Below, one piece after another: positions 41,023-52,013 of a DNA stretch of 64,000 bases. The first letter of the stretch is position 1; each line of letters starts with the position of its first letter. A program made the position numbers and the translations under genes. Source of the stretch: Methylococcales bacterium (lineage in GTDB: Bacteria > Pseudomonadota > Gammaproteobacteria > Methylococcales > Methylomonadaceae); contig JAUZSN010000002.1 in NCBI GenBank assembly GCA_030949405.1, positions 2,900,553 to 2,964,552 on the forward strand, in the 5' to 3' direction. The notes under the pieces are model-generated. The model searched no databases and was not told the origin of the DNA. It was given only the letters and a program-made list of their open reading frames with translations.

Positions 41023-42561
41023 ATGAAAGGACATACTAAATTTGCCCTAGGACTTCTCATTGTAGGTGTTTTAAGCCTTATCATTGCAAAAGTCGTCCAT
41101 ACACAGTGGCAAGATAATAAACTATTTTCATTAACCGATGCAGGTTCTAGCAAAGGCAAAATAACCATCGGGATCGACAACTGGATTGGCTATTTCCCCT
41201 TATGCTCCCCTGTCATGAAACGCCGTCTTTACCAACAAGGCTATCTACTGGAATGCATTGAAGACCAAGGCGATTATGAACAACGCCTCGAGGCCTTAAA
41301 TACGGGATCCTTAGATATGGCGGTCGCCACCGTGGATAGCTATTTAATCAATGGTCAAAAAACGCAATACCCTGGGACTATTATCGCCGTATTAGATGAA
41401 TCTAAAGGCGGTGATGCCTTATTAGCTTGGACCGATAAAATTGCAACACTGGACGATTTACGCAAAAATAAAACCGCAAAAATTGCCTTTACGCCCAATT
41501 CACCTTCCGATTACCTACTCAAAACCATCGCCGTTCATTTTGATATTAATCATTTAAAACAACGTCAAAACTGGCCTGTTTTAACCCGAGGGTCTGAAGA
41601 TGCCTTACAACGCTTACTGAATAAAGACGTAGATGCGGCCGTTCTGTGGCAACCTGATGTATCTAAAGCCCTAGCTCAAACAGGTATTCATTTATTACTC
41701 AGTACCGAGCAAACGCAACAACTCATTGTTGATGTGTTAATGGCAGGTAAAGAAATGATCCAGAATAAACCTGATGTCATTAGCCTTTTACTCACCGAAT
41801 ATTTTCATACCCTCAAATACTATCGTGATAATCAAAGTGAATTATTAACCGATGTCAAAGAGCTAACTAAATTAGAAGACAAAGCCGTTAAATCATTATT
41901 AAAAGGCGTGCAATGGCAAGGATTAACTGAAAATGCACACAAATGGTTTGGAACCGTTGCCGTTAATGGCTTGCCTGAGCAAGAACTCATTGAAACCATT
42001 CATGCCAGTATTGCTATCTTTATAGATTATGGTTCAATAACCACCTCCCCTTTAATTAATAACGACCCTTATCGCATTATAAGCAGTCACTTTATTGCCG
42101 AGGTTTACCAAAAATTAGGCTTACCGAATGTAATGGTTGCCCTAGAAACCCATCAGTTTACGCCGCTTACGGACGAGCAATGGCAAAATTTACAGCATGT
42201 AGGCAAACTTAAAATCAGACCCGTTATTTTTGCCAGTGGGGCCGATCATTTAACCTTGAATGATAAAATGCAATTAGATGTCGCGGGAAAAACATTGAAA
42301 CATTACCCTAATTTTAGAATTTTAGTGAAAGGTCATACCTCCGTACGCGGCGACACGAGCTTAAATAAAATCCTATCACAGGATAGAGCCGACGCGGTTG
42401 CCCGTTATTTAAGGATTACCCATGACATTCCAGCACAACGAATGAAAGCCATCGGCTATGGAGGCGAACAGCCGTTAACACAATATCCTGCTGAAAGCCG
42501 ACGTGCTTATCATTATCGCCTCCCTCGAGTTGAACTTATTTTAGTCGCGGATAAATTTTAA
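41023..42561 (+). CDS. Solute-binding protein fused to an OmpA domain
   Basis: 512 residues. An N-terminal membrane anchor or signal (about 7-25), a periplasmic ABC-type solute-binding domain (about 45-335; ITIGIDNWIGYFPL, LDMAVATVDSY, VDAAVLWQPDV, as in nitrate/taurine/urea binding proteins), then an OmpA/MotB-like peptidoglycan-binding domain (about 395-508; ILVKGHTSVRGDTSLNKILSQDRADAVARYL). So it can tie a ligand sensor to the cell wall. No ABC permease or ATPase is nearby. It overlaps the next gene by 1 bp. Confidence 0.85.
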   Translation: MKGHTKFALGLLIVGVLSLIIAKVVHTQWQDNKLFSLTDAGSSKGKITIGIDNWIGYFPLCSPVMKRRLYQQGYLLECIEDQGDYEQRLEALNTGSLDMAVATVDSYLINGQKTQYPGTIIAVLDESKGGDALLAWTDKIATLDDLRKNKTAKIAFTPNSPSDYLLKTIAVHFDINHLKQRQNWPVLTRGSEDALQRLLNKDVDAAVLWQPDVSKALAQTGIHLLLSTEQTQQLIVDVLMAGKEMIQNKPDVISLLLTEYFHTLKYYRDNQSELLTDVKELTKLEDKAVKSLLKGVQWQGLTENAHKWFGTVAVNGLPEQELIETIHASIAIFIDYGSITTSPLINNDPYRIISSHFIAEVYQKLGLPNVMVALETHQFTPLTDEQWQNLQHVGKLKIRPVIFASGADHLTLNDKMQLDVAGKTLKHYPNFRILVKGHTSVRGDTSLNKILSQDRADAVARYLRITHDIPAQRMKAIGYGGEQPLTQYPAESRRAYHYRLPRVELILVADKF

Positions 42562-42876
42562 TGAAACCCAATCCTCTCTCTCAACAAGCGGTGAATCAAG
42601 CCGTGTTAGCCAATTCACTCCAACATCCATTCGTTTTATACTCCGCAGTGGCAGGCGTTCTTGCCATTGCTTCGGGTGTTGTCTTTAACTTAGGCAGCTT
42701 ACCGTTGATTGCATCAAGCACCCTAACGGTTATTTCAATCGGTAATTGGTTTTTTCAATTCTTTGCTCGCCGTGATGTTTATTTTCATGCCTATTTTTCT
42801 AAAGTTCATGCACGTTTAAAGCGAGAAAAAAAACAAAAATTGACTAAACTTAAAAAGGAATTACAACAAGTTGATA

Positions 42877-44709
42877 GTATCTACTTTAAATTTCAGGGTA
42901 AAACAAATATCAGACCTGCAAACTTTGCGCTTTTTGAGCGATAAGATTCGCCATAGACGGCATTTTGAATTCACCACTAACTCGGTCATAAACATAATCA
43001 TAAAAACTCACGGCTAGTTTTTTAGCCGTTTCAGCAAGACTCATAAAACTGTCTTTGATTTTCGTGCCTTTCTCATTTCGAGTCTGGAAGCTTATGTCTC
43101 GCGCACGCGCTTGTCTTCTTGCGCCAAGTTCGGCTGCATTGTTATGGAGTGGTAATTGTGGAAGCTCCAAAACTCGCAATAATTCAGTCTTTTTCGCCAG
43201 TGTTTTGGCGATGCGATCATTGAGGTCTTCATAATCGCTTGTGGTTGCAAACAATTCATTAAATCGCGTTAACAACCATGCCTTTTTATCGGGGCAGGGA
43301 TTTTTTTGATAGTTAAGCAACTCCTTATAATACTCCCAATAGTGCCCTCGAAAATCGGCTAATGCTTGCTGATGTATTTCCAGAATTGGACGGAGTTTTT
43401 GTAGTGGCGAGCATCGTGAACCCAGCATAACCCCAAATGTTCCGTCAGTAATTTGAATTGCGGCGCATCGTCTGCAAGCAAGGTTTCAATAACAGGAAAA
43501 TCCGTTTGTTGCTGATAATAGGCAATGGCACAAGCTTCGGTGACATGCGCTACCTGTCTCACGCCTAAGGTATTTAAGATCGCTAAGTGCAACTTAAATT
43601 GCGCTTCATTCATCACTGTATTGACAGGTATTTGAGCATCAACTTTTGCCCGTGCTTTATCAGCTAACTTGAACTCGTCAAGCAAGGATTGAGCCTGTTG
43701 ATTGTAGATATAATGGCGTGGCGCATAATCGGTCAGCACGTCCAGAACCGATAAACGGTTTTTGTGTTTGGTGGTGAAATAAGCGGTAAACAAGTCGTTG
43801 CAGACCACCTGACAATAGTGGTTATCACCGTTGACTCGCGCACTGGTATCATCAATCTGCCCGTAATCACTGTTGAGAATACCGCTGCGATAAAGTTCGC
43901 TTTTTTCCTGATGCGCCCAGTCATAACCGCCTGTCCATTGCTGAGAAACATAAGTCGGCGACACCACAATGCCAATATTTTCAAAAAAACCGACCATGGG
44001 TTTTTCGGTCACGCCCATCATCTTAAGCATGGGAATCAAGCTACGAATTCCAATACCAAATTCGCCCTGACCTCGAACGCCTTCAGGCAATTGGGCGCGG
44101 TAATACTTATTTTCAGAAGGTGAATAAAAAATCTCACGGAGATACTTAATATTATTGGTTTTGATGACAATGTCTTGAATCACCACTTCCGCAAAGCCTT
44201 TAGATACTAAGTCGCTAGGCAAGCCAGTTTTGTCGAGTAGGCATTTTAGCGTTTGGTCGATTTTAACTCGTGGGATCTTGGGTTTACGGCGGCGTTTTTT
44301 CTTATCCGAGTCCGTATTTTCAGTGTCGTTATTAGTTTCTTTTTGCGCGTCAACTTGTGCTTTTTTACGTTCGTCTTCGGATGAAATATCATCACCCTTA
44401 TTATTTTTATTGGGTTTGATATCAGGCTTTCCCTGCTCACCTTTCAAGCGATTAACCTCGTCACGAAGTTGCTGTAATTCAGTTTCTAAAGACAATTTAT
44501 CACTGGCTAAGCGTTCAATAAGATTGAATATTTTTTTGACAATATCCTGCGCTTCGCTACTTTCCATTTGAGCGATTTCTTGATAAATGGCGTTAGTTTC
44601 AGCCTGTAGGTCGTGGATATTCAAAGTATGTAAATGTTCGTTCTTTTATGATATGTTGTCAAATCTATTTTAGAAATTTTATCTTTACCCTGAGATTTAA
44701 AGTAGATAC
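42877..44709 (-). mobile_element. Full-length IS66-like element with target duplication
   Basis: 1,833 bp bounded by GTATCTACTTTAAATTTCAG and its near-inverse, flanked by 8-bp direct repeats AGTTGATA at 42869-42876 and 44710-44717. Eight-base duplications and a single tnpC-like gene without tnpA/tnpB match the ISBst12-type members of the IS66 family. This is the reference copy for the damaged ones at 950 and 5962. Confidence 0.92.
42910..44624 (-). pseudogene. IS66-like transposase (TnpC-like), one-base frameshift
   Basis: The first frame (43359-44624) has a leading coiled coil, a Lys/Arg-rich stretch (KKKRRRKPKIPR), DDTSARVNGDNHYCQV (first acidic residues) and LADDAPQFKLLTEHLGLCWVHDARH. The second frame (42910-43428) has LPLHNNAAELGARRQARARD with the catalytic Glu. 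They separate at five T (43396-43400), where the otherwise similar copy at 1469 has six; six T gives one protein of about 570 residues. So either this IS is inactive or the run was misread. Confidence 0.85.
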
Positions 44710-45223
44710 AGTTGATAGTCACATAGGAATGAAACAGTTAACGTTACTCGCCAATAAATACCAAAATTTTGAAGAAATTCTTGGTACTAAATTATCGCCA
44801 ACAGAAATGACCTATGCCCGTTATTTGAGCATGGCCGAACAAGTTTATTTAGCTGTTTTAGATAATTTGGACAATGTGTTTTTAACACTTAAAAGCATTA
44901 GTGCGGTAGATACGGTTCATTTAAATCAACGACTTGCGAGTTTAGAAGCCGATAACAGCCGCTCGGCAAAAAAAGAAAAAGCCATCTTAACAAGACGTTT
45001 AACATTATATAAACAACAGCAACAACGTACCACTGAGATTATTTTAGCCAATGAACGTGCCTTAACCGAACTTGATGAAGTCAGTGCTAAAATTGCCTCG
45101 GTACAAATGAATAAAGGACGAGCGGATCTTGACCTTGATAGTGCAATGGAAGCGTTACGCCATCTTTCAGAACGTACCGATCAATATGCACGCTAATCCC
45201 TTACTAGTTGGAGAATAAAGCTT

Positions 45224-46420
45224 ATGAGTGCCGTCAAAACTGAAACCGCCCTGCCCTTAATGGTCTTTGATACCAATCGCGTTAAAAATGAATTACAGCT
45301 TAATCAACCGTTTCATGATGAAAATAGTGAGCTACAACAACGCGCACAAGCCTCGGTTGAACAATTATTAGGCATTAAACCTCATAATATTAAAGAAAAA
45401 ATAACAGTGTTGCCGCCGTTGAAACCATTGGAATTGAACTCCAAAAAATGGCTGCAAGGCGTTCGGATATGCTTAAACAATCCATTCATGTCCTCTCAAA
45501 AACAGGGGATGATGGCGGGCCTGTTGCGAGTTCATTAATTGATTTACGCACCACGGTTGAAGAGCTTGACCCTAATAACATTGATTTTTCTATGGGCTGG
45601 CTACGTCGTCTACTGTCCTCCCTCCCTTTTATCGGCACTCCGATCGAAGAATATTTTTCACGCTATCAATCCGCTAATACCGTTATTAGCGATATTGTCA
45701 ACAGTTTAGAAAAAGGGGCGCGATCAATTAAAACGCGATGTCATTACCTTAAATGATGACCAGCAATATATGGGCGATTTAGCTGAAAAATTAAAAAAAG
45801 CGGTCACTTTTGCCGAAATGGTTGATCGGGGGTTAACCGATAAAGTCGATAATGAACTGCCCTCTGATGACCCTCAAGTCATTTTTATTAAAGAGGAAAT
45901 TATGTTTCCTTTACGACAACGAATCATGGATTTACAACAGCAATTAGCGGTTGCTCAACAAGCGGTATTAACCATTGAAATTATTAAACGTAATAATAAA
46001 GAATTGATTCGAGGCGTTTCCAGAACGTTAGGCGTAACCATTAACGCCTTACAAATTGCGATAACACTGTCTTTGGCCTTAGCCAATCAAAAAATTGTGT
46101 TAGAAAAAATTGAGGCGGTTAATAAAACCACCGATAAATTAATTGGGGCCACCGCTGAAAAATTAAAAACTCAAGGCGTTGAAATACATAAACAAGCCTC
46201 CTCTGCTCAATTATCAATGGATGTTTTAAAGAAAGCATTTGATGATATTCAAACCACGTACAAAGATATTTCTACCTTTCGTCAAGCCGCCCTACCTAAA
46301 ATGGCCTCCACTATTTTAGAAATGGATGAGTTTGCGGCAAAATCACAAGAAATTATTAATAAAATGGAAAGCAGTCAACAAGTAGAACACTACTATGGCT
46401 TGGATGTTATTAACGATTAA
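45224..46420 (+). pseudogene. telA: TelA-type toxic anion resistance protein, two frameshifts
   Basis: The three successive frames join to a TelA/KlaA-like protein of about 400 residues. Family blocks are IELQKMAARRSDMLKQSI, VASSLIDLRTTVEELDPN, LPFIGTPIEEYFSRYQSA, QQLAVAQQAVLTIEIIKRNN, and TLGVTINALQIAITLSLALANQKIVLEKI. One more A at 45396-45401 and one fewer G at 45715-45718 restore the frame, giving KNNSVAAVETIG and EKGRDQLKRDVI. Such proteins are linked to tellurite resistance and bacteriophage/colicin tolerance, with an unclear mechanism. Part of the cluster with the flanking binding proteins. Confidence 0.85.
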
Positions 46421-46479
46421 AAAAATAAAACGTACTCTTTTAGAGCGTTCTTAACTTTACCCAAATAATGGAGTCACCC

Positions 46480-47526
46480 ATGCGTCAATTATTTTCGAGT
46501 TTAATTTTATTATTAAGCCTCTCAATGGTTTCAACAACCGCATTTTCAGCCGATAAATTTAAAGCCTGCTGGTCTCATTACACAGGCTGGGAAGCTTGGG
46601 GCTATGCCGATAATCAAGGTATTTTAAAAAAATGGGCCGATAAATACGGTATCGAAATTGAAATGACCTTAATCAATGATTATGTTGAATCCATTAACCT
46701 ATATACCGCAGGCCAATATGATGCGTGTACGATGACAAATATGGATGCGTTGACCATTCCTAGTGTCGGTGGGGTTGACTCAACTGCGTTAATTATTGGT
46801 GATTACAGTAATGGCAATGATGGTATTGTCGCCAAAGGCATAAACAGTTTAGCGGCTTTAAAAGGGCGTGAAATTATGCTCGTTGAATTATCCGTTTCAC
46901 ATTACTTATTAGCACGCGCTTTAGACAGTGCAGGTTTATCGGAGCGGGATGTAAAATTAGTCAACACCTCCGATGCCGATATTGCCTCCATCTTTATTAC
47001 AACGCCTGATGCGGTAACCGTAACGTGGAATCCACCGTTACAACAAGTGCGTAATACCAAAGAGGCGACGTTATTATTTGATTCGTCTAAAACACCAGGA
47101 GAAATTTTAGATTTAATGGTGGTTAGAACCGATACGGATGAACGTTTTAAAAAGGCACTTGTAGGGGCTTGGTATGAAACTTTAGGCCATTTAACCGCTG
47201 GGGGTAAAAAGGCGGACGCGGCGATTACTTACATGGCAAAATCATCAGGGGCAACCGTTGCCGAGTTTAAATCACAACTAAAAACCACTAAATTATTTCC
47301 TGATCCTAAGCAAGCGGTAATGATTGCTGAAAATCAACAAATCAAACAAACAATGGAGCATGTACGAAAATTTAGCTTTGATAAAGGTTTATTTGGACAA
47401 GGCGCGGCCAGTGTTGATTTTGTCGGTATTTTATTTCCAGATAAAACAGTGCTAGGATCTAAACGTAATATTAAATTACGCTTTGATAGTCAGTTTATGA
47501 AAATGGCTGAACAGGGAAGTTTGTAG
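46480..47526 (+). CDS. Periplasmic solute-binding protein (putative urea/nitrate type)
   Basis: About 348 residues. Signal peptide (LFSSLILLLSLSMVSTTAFSA). Mature part: FKACWSHYTGWEAWGYADNQG, then YDACTMTNMDALTIPSVGG, and LFGQGAASVDFVGILFPD near the end, a pattern of the binding proteins annotated as putative urea ABC transporter components. The ATG at 46480 is preferred over one four codons upstream, because GGAG at 46470-46473 lies six bases before it. No cognate permease or ATPase is in the window. Confidence 0.85.
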   Translation: MRQLFSSLILLLSLSMVSTTAFSADKFKACWSHYTGWEAWGYADNQGILKKWADKYGIEIEMTLINDYVESINLYTAGQYDACTMTNMDALTIPSVGGVDSTALIIGDYSNGNDGIVAKGINSLAALKGREIMLVELSVSHYLLARALDSAGLSERDVKLVNTSDADIASIFITTPDAVTVTWNPPLQQVRNTKEATLLFDSSKTPGEILDLMVVRTDTDERFKKALVGAWYETLGHLTAGGKKADAAITYMAKSSGATVAEFKSQLKTTKLFPDPKQAVMIAENQQIKQTMEHVRKFSFDKGLFGQGAASVDFVGILFPDKTVLGSKRNIKLRFDSQFMKMAEQGSL

Positions 47527-47582
47527 TTTTTAAAGGTAGGGTTTTTTAATCCCTACAATGATCTAAAATAAGTGAGTGGATT

Positions 47583-47632
47583 TGTAGGCTAGGTTATATT
47601 TTTTTATCGCAAAAAAATCTAACCCGCCTACA
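47583..47632. terminator. Hairpin between the binding protein and hppA genes
   Basis: Stem TGTAGGCTAGGTTA with TAACCCGCCTACA, a few mismatches, and A/T-rich arms next to the loop. It lies between convergent genes. A similar TGGGTTA-type hairpin recurs at 57296. Confidence 0.5.
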
Positions 47633-47676
47633 CTAAAATTTCGAATGTTATGAAATTTTTATCCCTTGATCTACGA

Positions 47677-49779
47677 TTATAATAACGGTGCAATAACTAA
47701 TGAAACCACCGCCATTAATTTAACCACAATGTTTAATGCAGGGCCTGAAGTATCTTTAAAAGGGTCGCCAACCGTATCACCACATACAGCGGCTTTATGA
47801 ACATCGGAACCTTTACCACCATGCGCGCCGCCTTCAATAAGCTTTTTCGCATTATCCCAAGCACCGCCCGCATTTGCCATAAACAGGGCCATTAAGACAC
47901 CCGCTAATAATGAACCCGCTAATAAGCCACCGAGTGCTTCTTCACCTAAAATAAAGCCGACAAAAACAGGCGTTACAATGGTTACAACACTTGGTAAAAT
48001 CATTTCACGTAACGAGGCTTTTGTTGAAATTTCAATACAACGACTTGAATCAGGTTTTGCCTTTCCTTCCATTAAACCTGTAATTTCACGAAATTGGCGA
48101 CGAACTTCTTCGACCATATCTTGAGCTGCTTTACCAACAGAATCCATCGTCATTGCAGCAACTAAGAAAGGCACCGCGCCGCCAATAAATAAACCAACTA
48201 CGACTAATGGGTTTAATAAGTCAATCGACTCTAAACCTGCCGCCGCTGCATAGGCTGAAAATAACGCTAAGGCCGTTAATGCCGCTGAACCGATGGCAAA
48301 ACCTTTACCTACAGCCGCCGTTGTATTACCAATAGCATCTAATGAATCGGTAATTTTACGCGTTTCTTCACCTAATTCGGCCATTTCGCTAATACCGCCT
48401 GCATTATCAGCAATCGGACCATAACCATCAACCGACATGGTAACGCCTGTGGTGGCTAACATACCGACTGCCGCAATCCCAATACCATATAAGCCCGCTG
48501 ACTCATAAGCTAATAAAATGGCTGCTGAAATACCGATGATAGGCAATACAACTGAGCGCATTCCAATTCCGAGTCCTGCGATAATATTCGTTGCAGGTCC
48601 AAATTTAGACGCTTGTGCAATGGCTTCAACAGGAGCTTTTGACGTATAGTAATCCGTCACGCGACCAATAAAAACGCCGACCAACACACCACTTAGAACT
48701 GCGTAGAAAGGCCCTAAAACAGAGGTAGTTCGATCACCTAAATCAAATTGTATGCCTGCCGAAATAACGATAGGGAAAGCAAATAATAAAAATAATCCTG
48801 CGGCAATCCATGTAACCGCTTCTAACGCATGAGCGGGGTTATAATCCTTAATTTTTTGCATCGCAACAACGCCCATTGCAGAGGCAATTAAACCGACCAC
48901 GATAAAGGCAAGAGGTAACGCTATCGCGTTAATTTGCATATCAGCTTCAACAAAATTAGTGGCTGAGGCCGCAATAGCAACCGTTGCAATAACAGACCCG
49001 ACATAAGATTCAAAAATATCCGCGCCCATGCCTGCGGTATCACCGACGTTATCACCGACATTATCAGCAATCGTTGCAGGATTTCGTGGATCATCCTCTG
49101 GAATACCCGCTTCAACTTTACCCACTAAATCTGCACCAACATCCGCAGCTTTAGTATAAATACCGCCCCCAATTCGAGCAAACAAGGCAATTGAAGAGGC
49201 GCCCATAGCAAAACCATTCAGCATTTTATAGCTTTCCATATTACTGGGGTCAATAAACATAAAAACAGTGCCAATACCCAGTAAACCTAATGAGGCAACG
49301 GATAATCCCATGACGGATCCCCCGCCAAAGGCGATCATCAGTGCCGCGCCCATTCCCTCGGTATTCGCCGCACTTGAGGTTCTAACATTCGCGCGGGTAG
49401 CCGCTTCCATACCAAAAAAGCCTGCCGACATCGAGGAAATAGCCCCTGCTAAAAAAGCATAAGCCGTTGCATGACTAATGAATATATATAATAGCAATGC
49501 GACCACGGCAACAAAAACAGATAAAATTTTGTATTCGGCTTTTAGAAAGACCATCGCACCTTCGTGGATTAACTCCGCGATAGCTTTCATTTTTTCTGTT
49601 CCTGCCGAGTACGCTAGAATTGTTTTATAAATAAAAAAAGCAAACCCTAATCCTGCAATCCCTAAAATGGGCGCAATAGTTTGAAATGACTCAATATTTA
49701 TAAAATAGGCTATTACCGCAATAACCCCGCCTGTAATCGCAAACTTCGGTCCTATGGTTTTAAAAACCTCAATATTCAT
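47677..49779 (-). CDS. hppA: Membrane-bound proton/sodium-translocating pyrophosphatase
   Basis: About 700 residues with some 15 membrane segments. It couples pyrophosphate hydrolysis to ion pumping across the inner membrane. [35 protein letters not shown] holds the pyrophosphate-binding Asp motif. [24 protein letters not shown] carries Ala at the site that separates K+-stimulated from K+-independent enzymes, so it is predicted K+-stimulated; proton or sodium specificity cannot be read. The start is the ATG at 49779, which has GGAG seven bases before it, rather than the upstream ATG at 49815. Confidence 0.95.
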   Translation of the reverse strand: MNIEVFKTIGPKFAITGGVIAVIAYFINIESFQTIAPILGIAGLGFAFFIYKTILAYSAGTEKMKAIAELIHEGAMVFLKAEYKILSVFVAVVALLLYIFISHATAYAFLAGAISSMSAGFFGMEAATRANVRTSSAANTEGMGAALMIAFGGGSVMGLSVASLGLLGIGTVFMFIDPSNMESYKMLNGFAMGASSIALFARIGGGIYTKAADVGADLVGKVEAGIPEDDPRNPATIADNVGDNVGDTAGMGADIFESYVGSVIATVAIAASATNFVEADMQINAIALPLAFIVVGLIASAMGVVAMQKIKDYNPAHALEAVTWIAAGLFLLFAFPIVISAGIQFDLGDRTTSVLGPFYAVLSGVLVGVFIGRVTDYYTSKAPVEAIAQASKFGPATNIIAGLGIGMRSVVLPIIGISAAILLAYESAGLYGIGIAAVGMLATTGVTMSVDGYGPIADNAGGISEMAELGEETRKITDSLDAIGNTTAAVGKGFAIGSAALTALALFSAYAAAAGLESIDLLNPLVVVGLFIGGAVPFLVAAMTMDSVGKAAQDMVEEVRRQFREITGLMEGKAKPDSSRCIEISTKASLREMILPSVVTIVTPVFVGFILGEEALGGLLAGSLLAGVLMALFMANAGGAWDNAKKLIEGGAHGGKGSDVHKAAVCGDTVGDPFKDTSGPALNIVVKLMAVVSLVIAPLL

Positions 49780-49913
49780 GCAAATCTCCAAATCTATACT
49801 TTCATAAATAGCCATGAAAATACGTTATTTTTATTATAATTATGTGAATACTAACCAGTTAACCAGTTAGCAATGTGTAGCGAATATAAGTAATAACCTC
49901 CCAATTATTCTTT

Positions 49914-50471
49914 TTATTTCCACTTAATATTACAGCCCATACTGGGTATTTGAGTGTCAGGAATGGGCGTTTTAGCGAGTAAATTATCTAAAGCCGTGCG
50001 TAAATCATGTCCTGTTAAAGGCTCATCATTTTTAGGGGTTGATGCATCCAAACGCCCCCGATAGACACAAGCCAGTGTTTCATCAAATAAATAAATATCA
50101 GGGGTGCAAGCGGCTTGATAGGCTTTAGCTGTCTTTTGTGATTCATCATAGAGATAGGCCGCAAAAGGATGTCCCCATTGCGCCATTAAGGTGACCATTT
50201 TATCAGGAGCATCTTGTGGGTAGTTGGCCATGTCATTCGCATTAATCGCAATCGTATTAATGCCTTTTTTAGCATAAGCCATTGAAATATCAATAAGTTG
50301 TTGCTTAATATGAATAACATAAGGGCAATGATTACACATAAAAATAACCACGGTTCCTGTTTTTCCCTTTAATGAAGGCAGGCTACGCGTTACAGAGCTG
50401 ATAGGATCAAGTAATTCGAAATGGGGAGCGGTTGTGCCTAAAGGCATCATATTTGAAAGCGTCGCACTCAT
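49914..50471 (-). CDS. Thioredoxin-fold redoxin (AhpC/TSA-like)
   Basis: About 185 residues. FMCNHCPYVIHIKQQL contains a CxxC active-site motif at the usual position after strand 1, and AINANDMANYPQDAPDKM and YDESQKTAKAYQAACTPDIYLFD match the thioredoxin-family redoxins with the TPD cis-Pro. The start is the ATG at 50471, preceded by GGAG; a TTG four codons upstream is unlikely. No signal peptide, so it is cytoplasmic. Substrate unknown. Confidence 0.9.
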   Translation of the reverse strand: MSATLSNMMPLGTTAPHFELLDPISSVTRSLPSLKGKTGTVVIFMCNHCPYVIHIKQQLIDISMAYAKKGINTIAINANDMANYPQDAPDKMVTLMAQWGHPFAAYLYDESQKTAKAYQAACTPDIYLFDETLACVYRGRLDASTPKNDEPLTGHDLRTALDNLLAKTPIPDTQIPSMGCNIKWK

Positions 50472-50660
50472 TTTTTTCTCCAAAGCATGTTATTTTCTAT
50501 AATAATGCGCTCAGTATAAATTGATATGCGTATTAATGGTAGCCATGGAGTTGATATTTATTCAGGGTAAAACCCCCATGTTTTATAAGTCTCTTATAAA
50601 AATTATCGCGACAAACCGTTTAAATTTAAAAACACCCTCCCCTAACCTATTGAGCCTGAA

Positions 50661-51980
50661 TTACTTAAATGCGGAAAGCCGTTGTTGCCATTCGGGTAAT
50701 TTCGCTTTTAATTCGTTAATATCCAAAGTCGTTAACTGTCGTTGTTTCAAAAGTTGTTTTCCTGCGACCCATACATCCGTTACTTGTTGACGTGAACACG
50801 CATAAACAATATGGGAAACCACATCATATAAGGGCTGTGTTTCTAATTCATCTAATTTGATCGCAACTACATCAGCTGATTTTCCAATTGCTAACGAACC
50901 TATTTCATCCTCAAGACCCAATGCTTTTGCACCATTTAAAGTCGCCATTGTTAACGCCGTGATGGCAGGAATATTACTGGCATCTCGTGTACCCCCTTTG
51001 GCTAATAGCGCGGCGGTTCGCATTTCACCCAACATATCTAAATCATTATTACTCGCGGCCCCATCGGTGCCTAAAGCGACATTAATCCCTGCGGATAAGG
51101 CGAGACTAATAGGACAAAATCCACTCCCCAGTTTTAAATTGGATTCAGGGCAATGAACAATATGCGCCCCTGTCGTCGCATAATGATGCGCTTCTTCTTC
51201 GGACAATTGCGTCATGTGAACGGCGATAAAATTAGGCGTTAATAAACCTAATTGATCCAAGCGTTCCAACGGGGTTTGCTGGGTTTGTTGTTGCTGTTGA
51301 TGCACCTCAAACTCTGTTTCATGAACGTGCATGTGAATTGGAATGTTGAGCTGACCGGCCAGTGTACGAATTTTTCTTAAAGGCTCATCCGACACCGTAT
51401 AGGGGGCATGAGGGGCAAACGCAGTCCGTACTAAAGGATCATTGACTAATGATTGGTGCAATGCGAGACCTTTTTCTAAATACATCTCGCTGTTTTCTGC
51501 CCATGCACTGGGAAAATCAATTGAAATTAACCCAATACTCGCACGAATACCGTATTTAATCGCTTGATGCGCCGTAACTTCGGGGAAAAAATACATATCA
51601 TTGAAACAGGTCGTCCCCCCTCGTAACATTTCAGCAATCGCTAAGTCGGTTCCATCCCTGACAAATTCTTCACTCATCCATTTTTGTTCTAAGGGCCAAA
51701 TATGTTTTTCTAACCATTCCATTAACGGTAAATCATCGGCAATACCGCGCATTAAATTCATCGGGGCATGGGTATGACAATTAATCAGCCCAGGAATAAG
51801 CGCGTGATCTTCCAGTTTTTCAACCATTTGAGCGGTATAGGTCTGTTCTGCAACCTTACTGGGTAATAAATCAACAATACGCCCTTTATCAATGACTAAA
51901 CAGTGATGTTCTAAGGTTTTTGTATTCGGCGTAACAGGAACAATCCAACGTGCGTAAATAAGGGTATCAACAAGTTTCAT
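50661..51980 (-). CDS. mtaD: TRZ/ATZ family hydrolase, probable MTA/SAH deaminase
   Basis: 439 residues, amidohydrolase superfamily. Metal ligands: GLINCHTHAPMNLMRG, HMHVHETEFE, and TDGAASNNDLDML, with AFAPHAPYTVSD at the substrate site. It resembles the 5-methylthioadenosine/S-adenosylhomocysteine deaminases common in Gammaproteobacteria. A poly-Gln stretch (HQQQQQTQQ) interrupts the middle loop. Homologs usually lie beside ubiG; that gene is not here. Related deaminases act on other amino-heterocycles, so the substrate is moderately certain. Confidence 0.88.
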   Translation of the reverse strand: MKLVDTLIYARWIVPVTPNTKTLEHHCLVIDKGRIVDLLPSKVAEQTYTAQMVEKLEDHALIPGLINCHTHAPMNLMRGIADDLPLMEWLEKHIWPLEQKWMSEEFVRDGTDLAIAEMLRGGTTCFNDMYFFPEVTAHQAIKYGIRASIGLISIDFPSAWAENSEMYLEKGLALHQSLVNDPLVRTAFAPHAPYTVSDEPLRKIRTLAGQLNIPIHMHVHETEFEVHQQQQQTQQTPLERLDQLGLLTPNFIAVHMTQLSEEEAHHYATTGAHIVHCPESNLKLGSGFCPISLALSAGINVALGTDGAASNNDLDMLGEMRTAALLAKGGTRDASNIPAITALTMATLNGAKALGLEDEIGSLAIGKSADVVAIKLDELETQPLYDVVSHIVYACSRQQVTDVWVAGKQLLKQRQLTTLDINELKAKLPEWQQRLSAFK

Positions 51981-52013
51981 AGGGATAAATAAAGTTTATG
52001 AGAGGGAGTCTAT

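Larger units (their letters stand above)
42561..45196 (+). pseudogene. Membrane coiled-coil protein, split by an IS66-like element
   Basis: The 5' part encodes two hydrophobic helices (about 24-72) and a basic coiled coil (LKREKKQKLTKLKKELQQ). The 3' part (from 44718) is a long helical region without membrane segments (SRSAKKEKAILTRRLTLYKQ). Removing the IS and one copy of AGTTGATA restores a frame of about 268 residues (QQVDSHIGMKQLTLLANKYQ). It sits between the OmpA-fused binding protein and telA and overlaps or nearly touches both. I do not recognise a named family; it looks like a TelA-cluster component. Confidence 0.8.

Noticed and set aside
41023-47526. Reading the four-gene cluster as an ordinary urea or nitrate ABC transporter
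   Set aside because: No permease or ATP-binding protein is present, and one binding domain is fused to OmpA, which does not fit a transporter.
48921-49462. Frames antisense or out of frame in hppA
   Set aside because: The hppA reading frame is complete and strongly conserved, so these are shadows.
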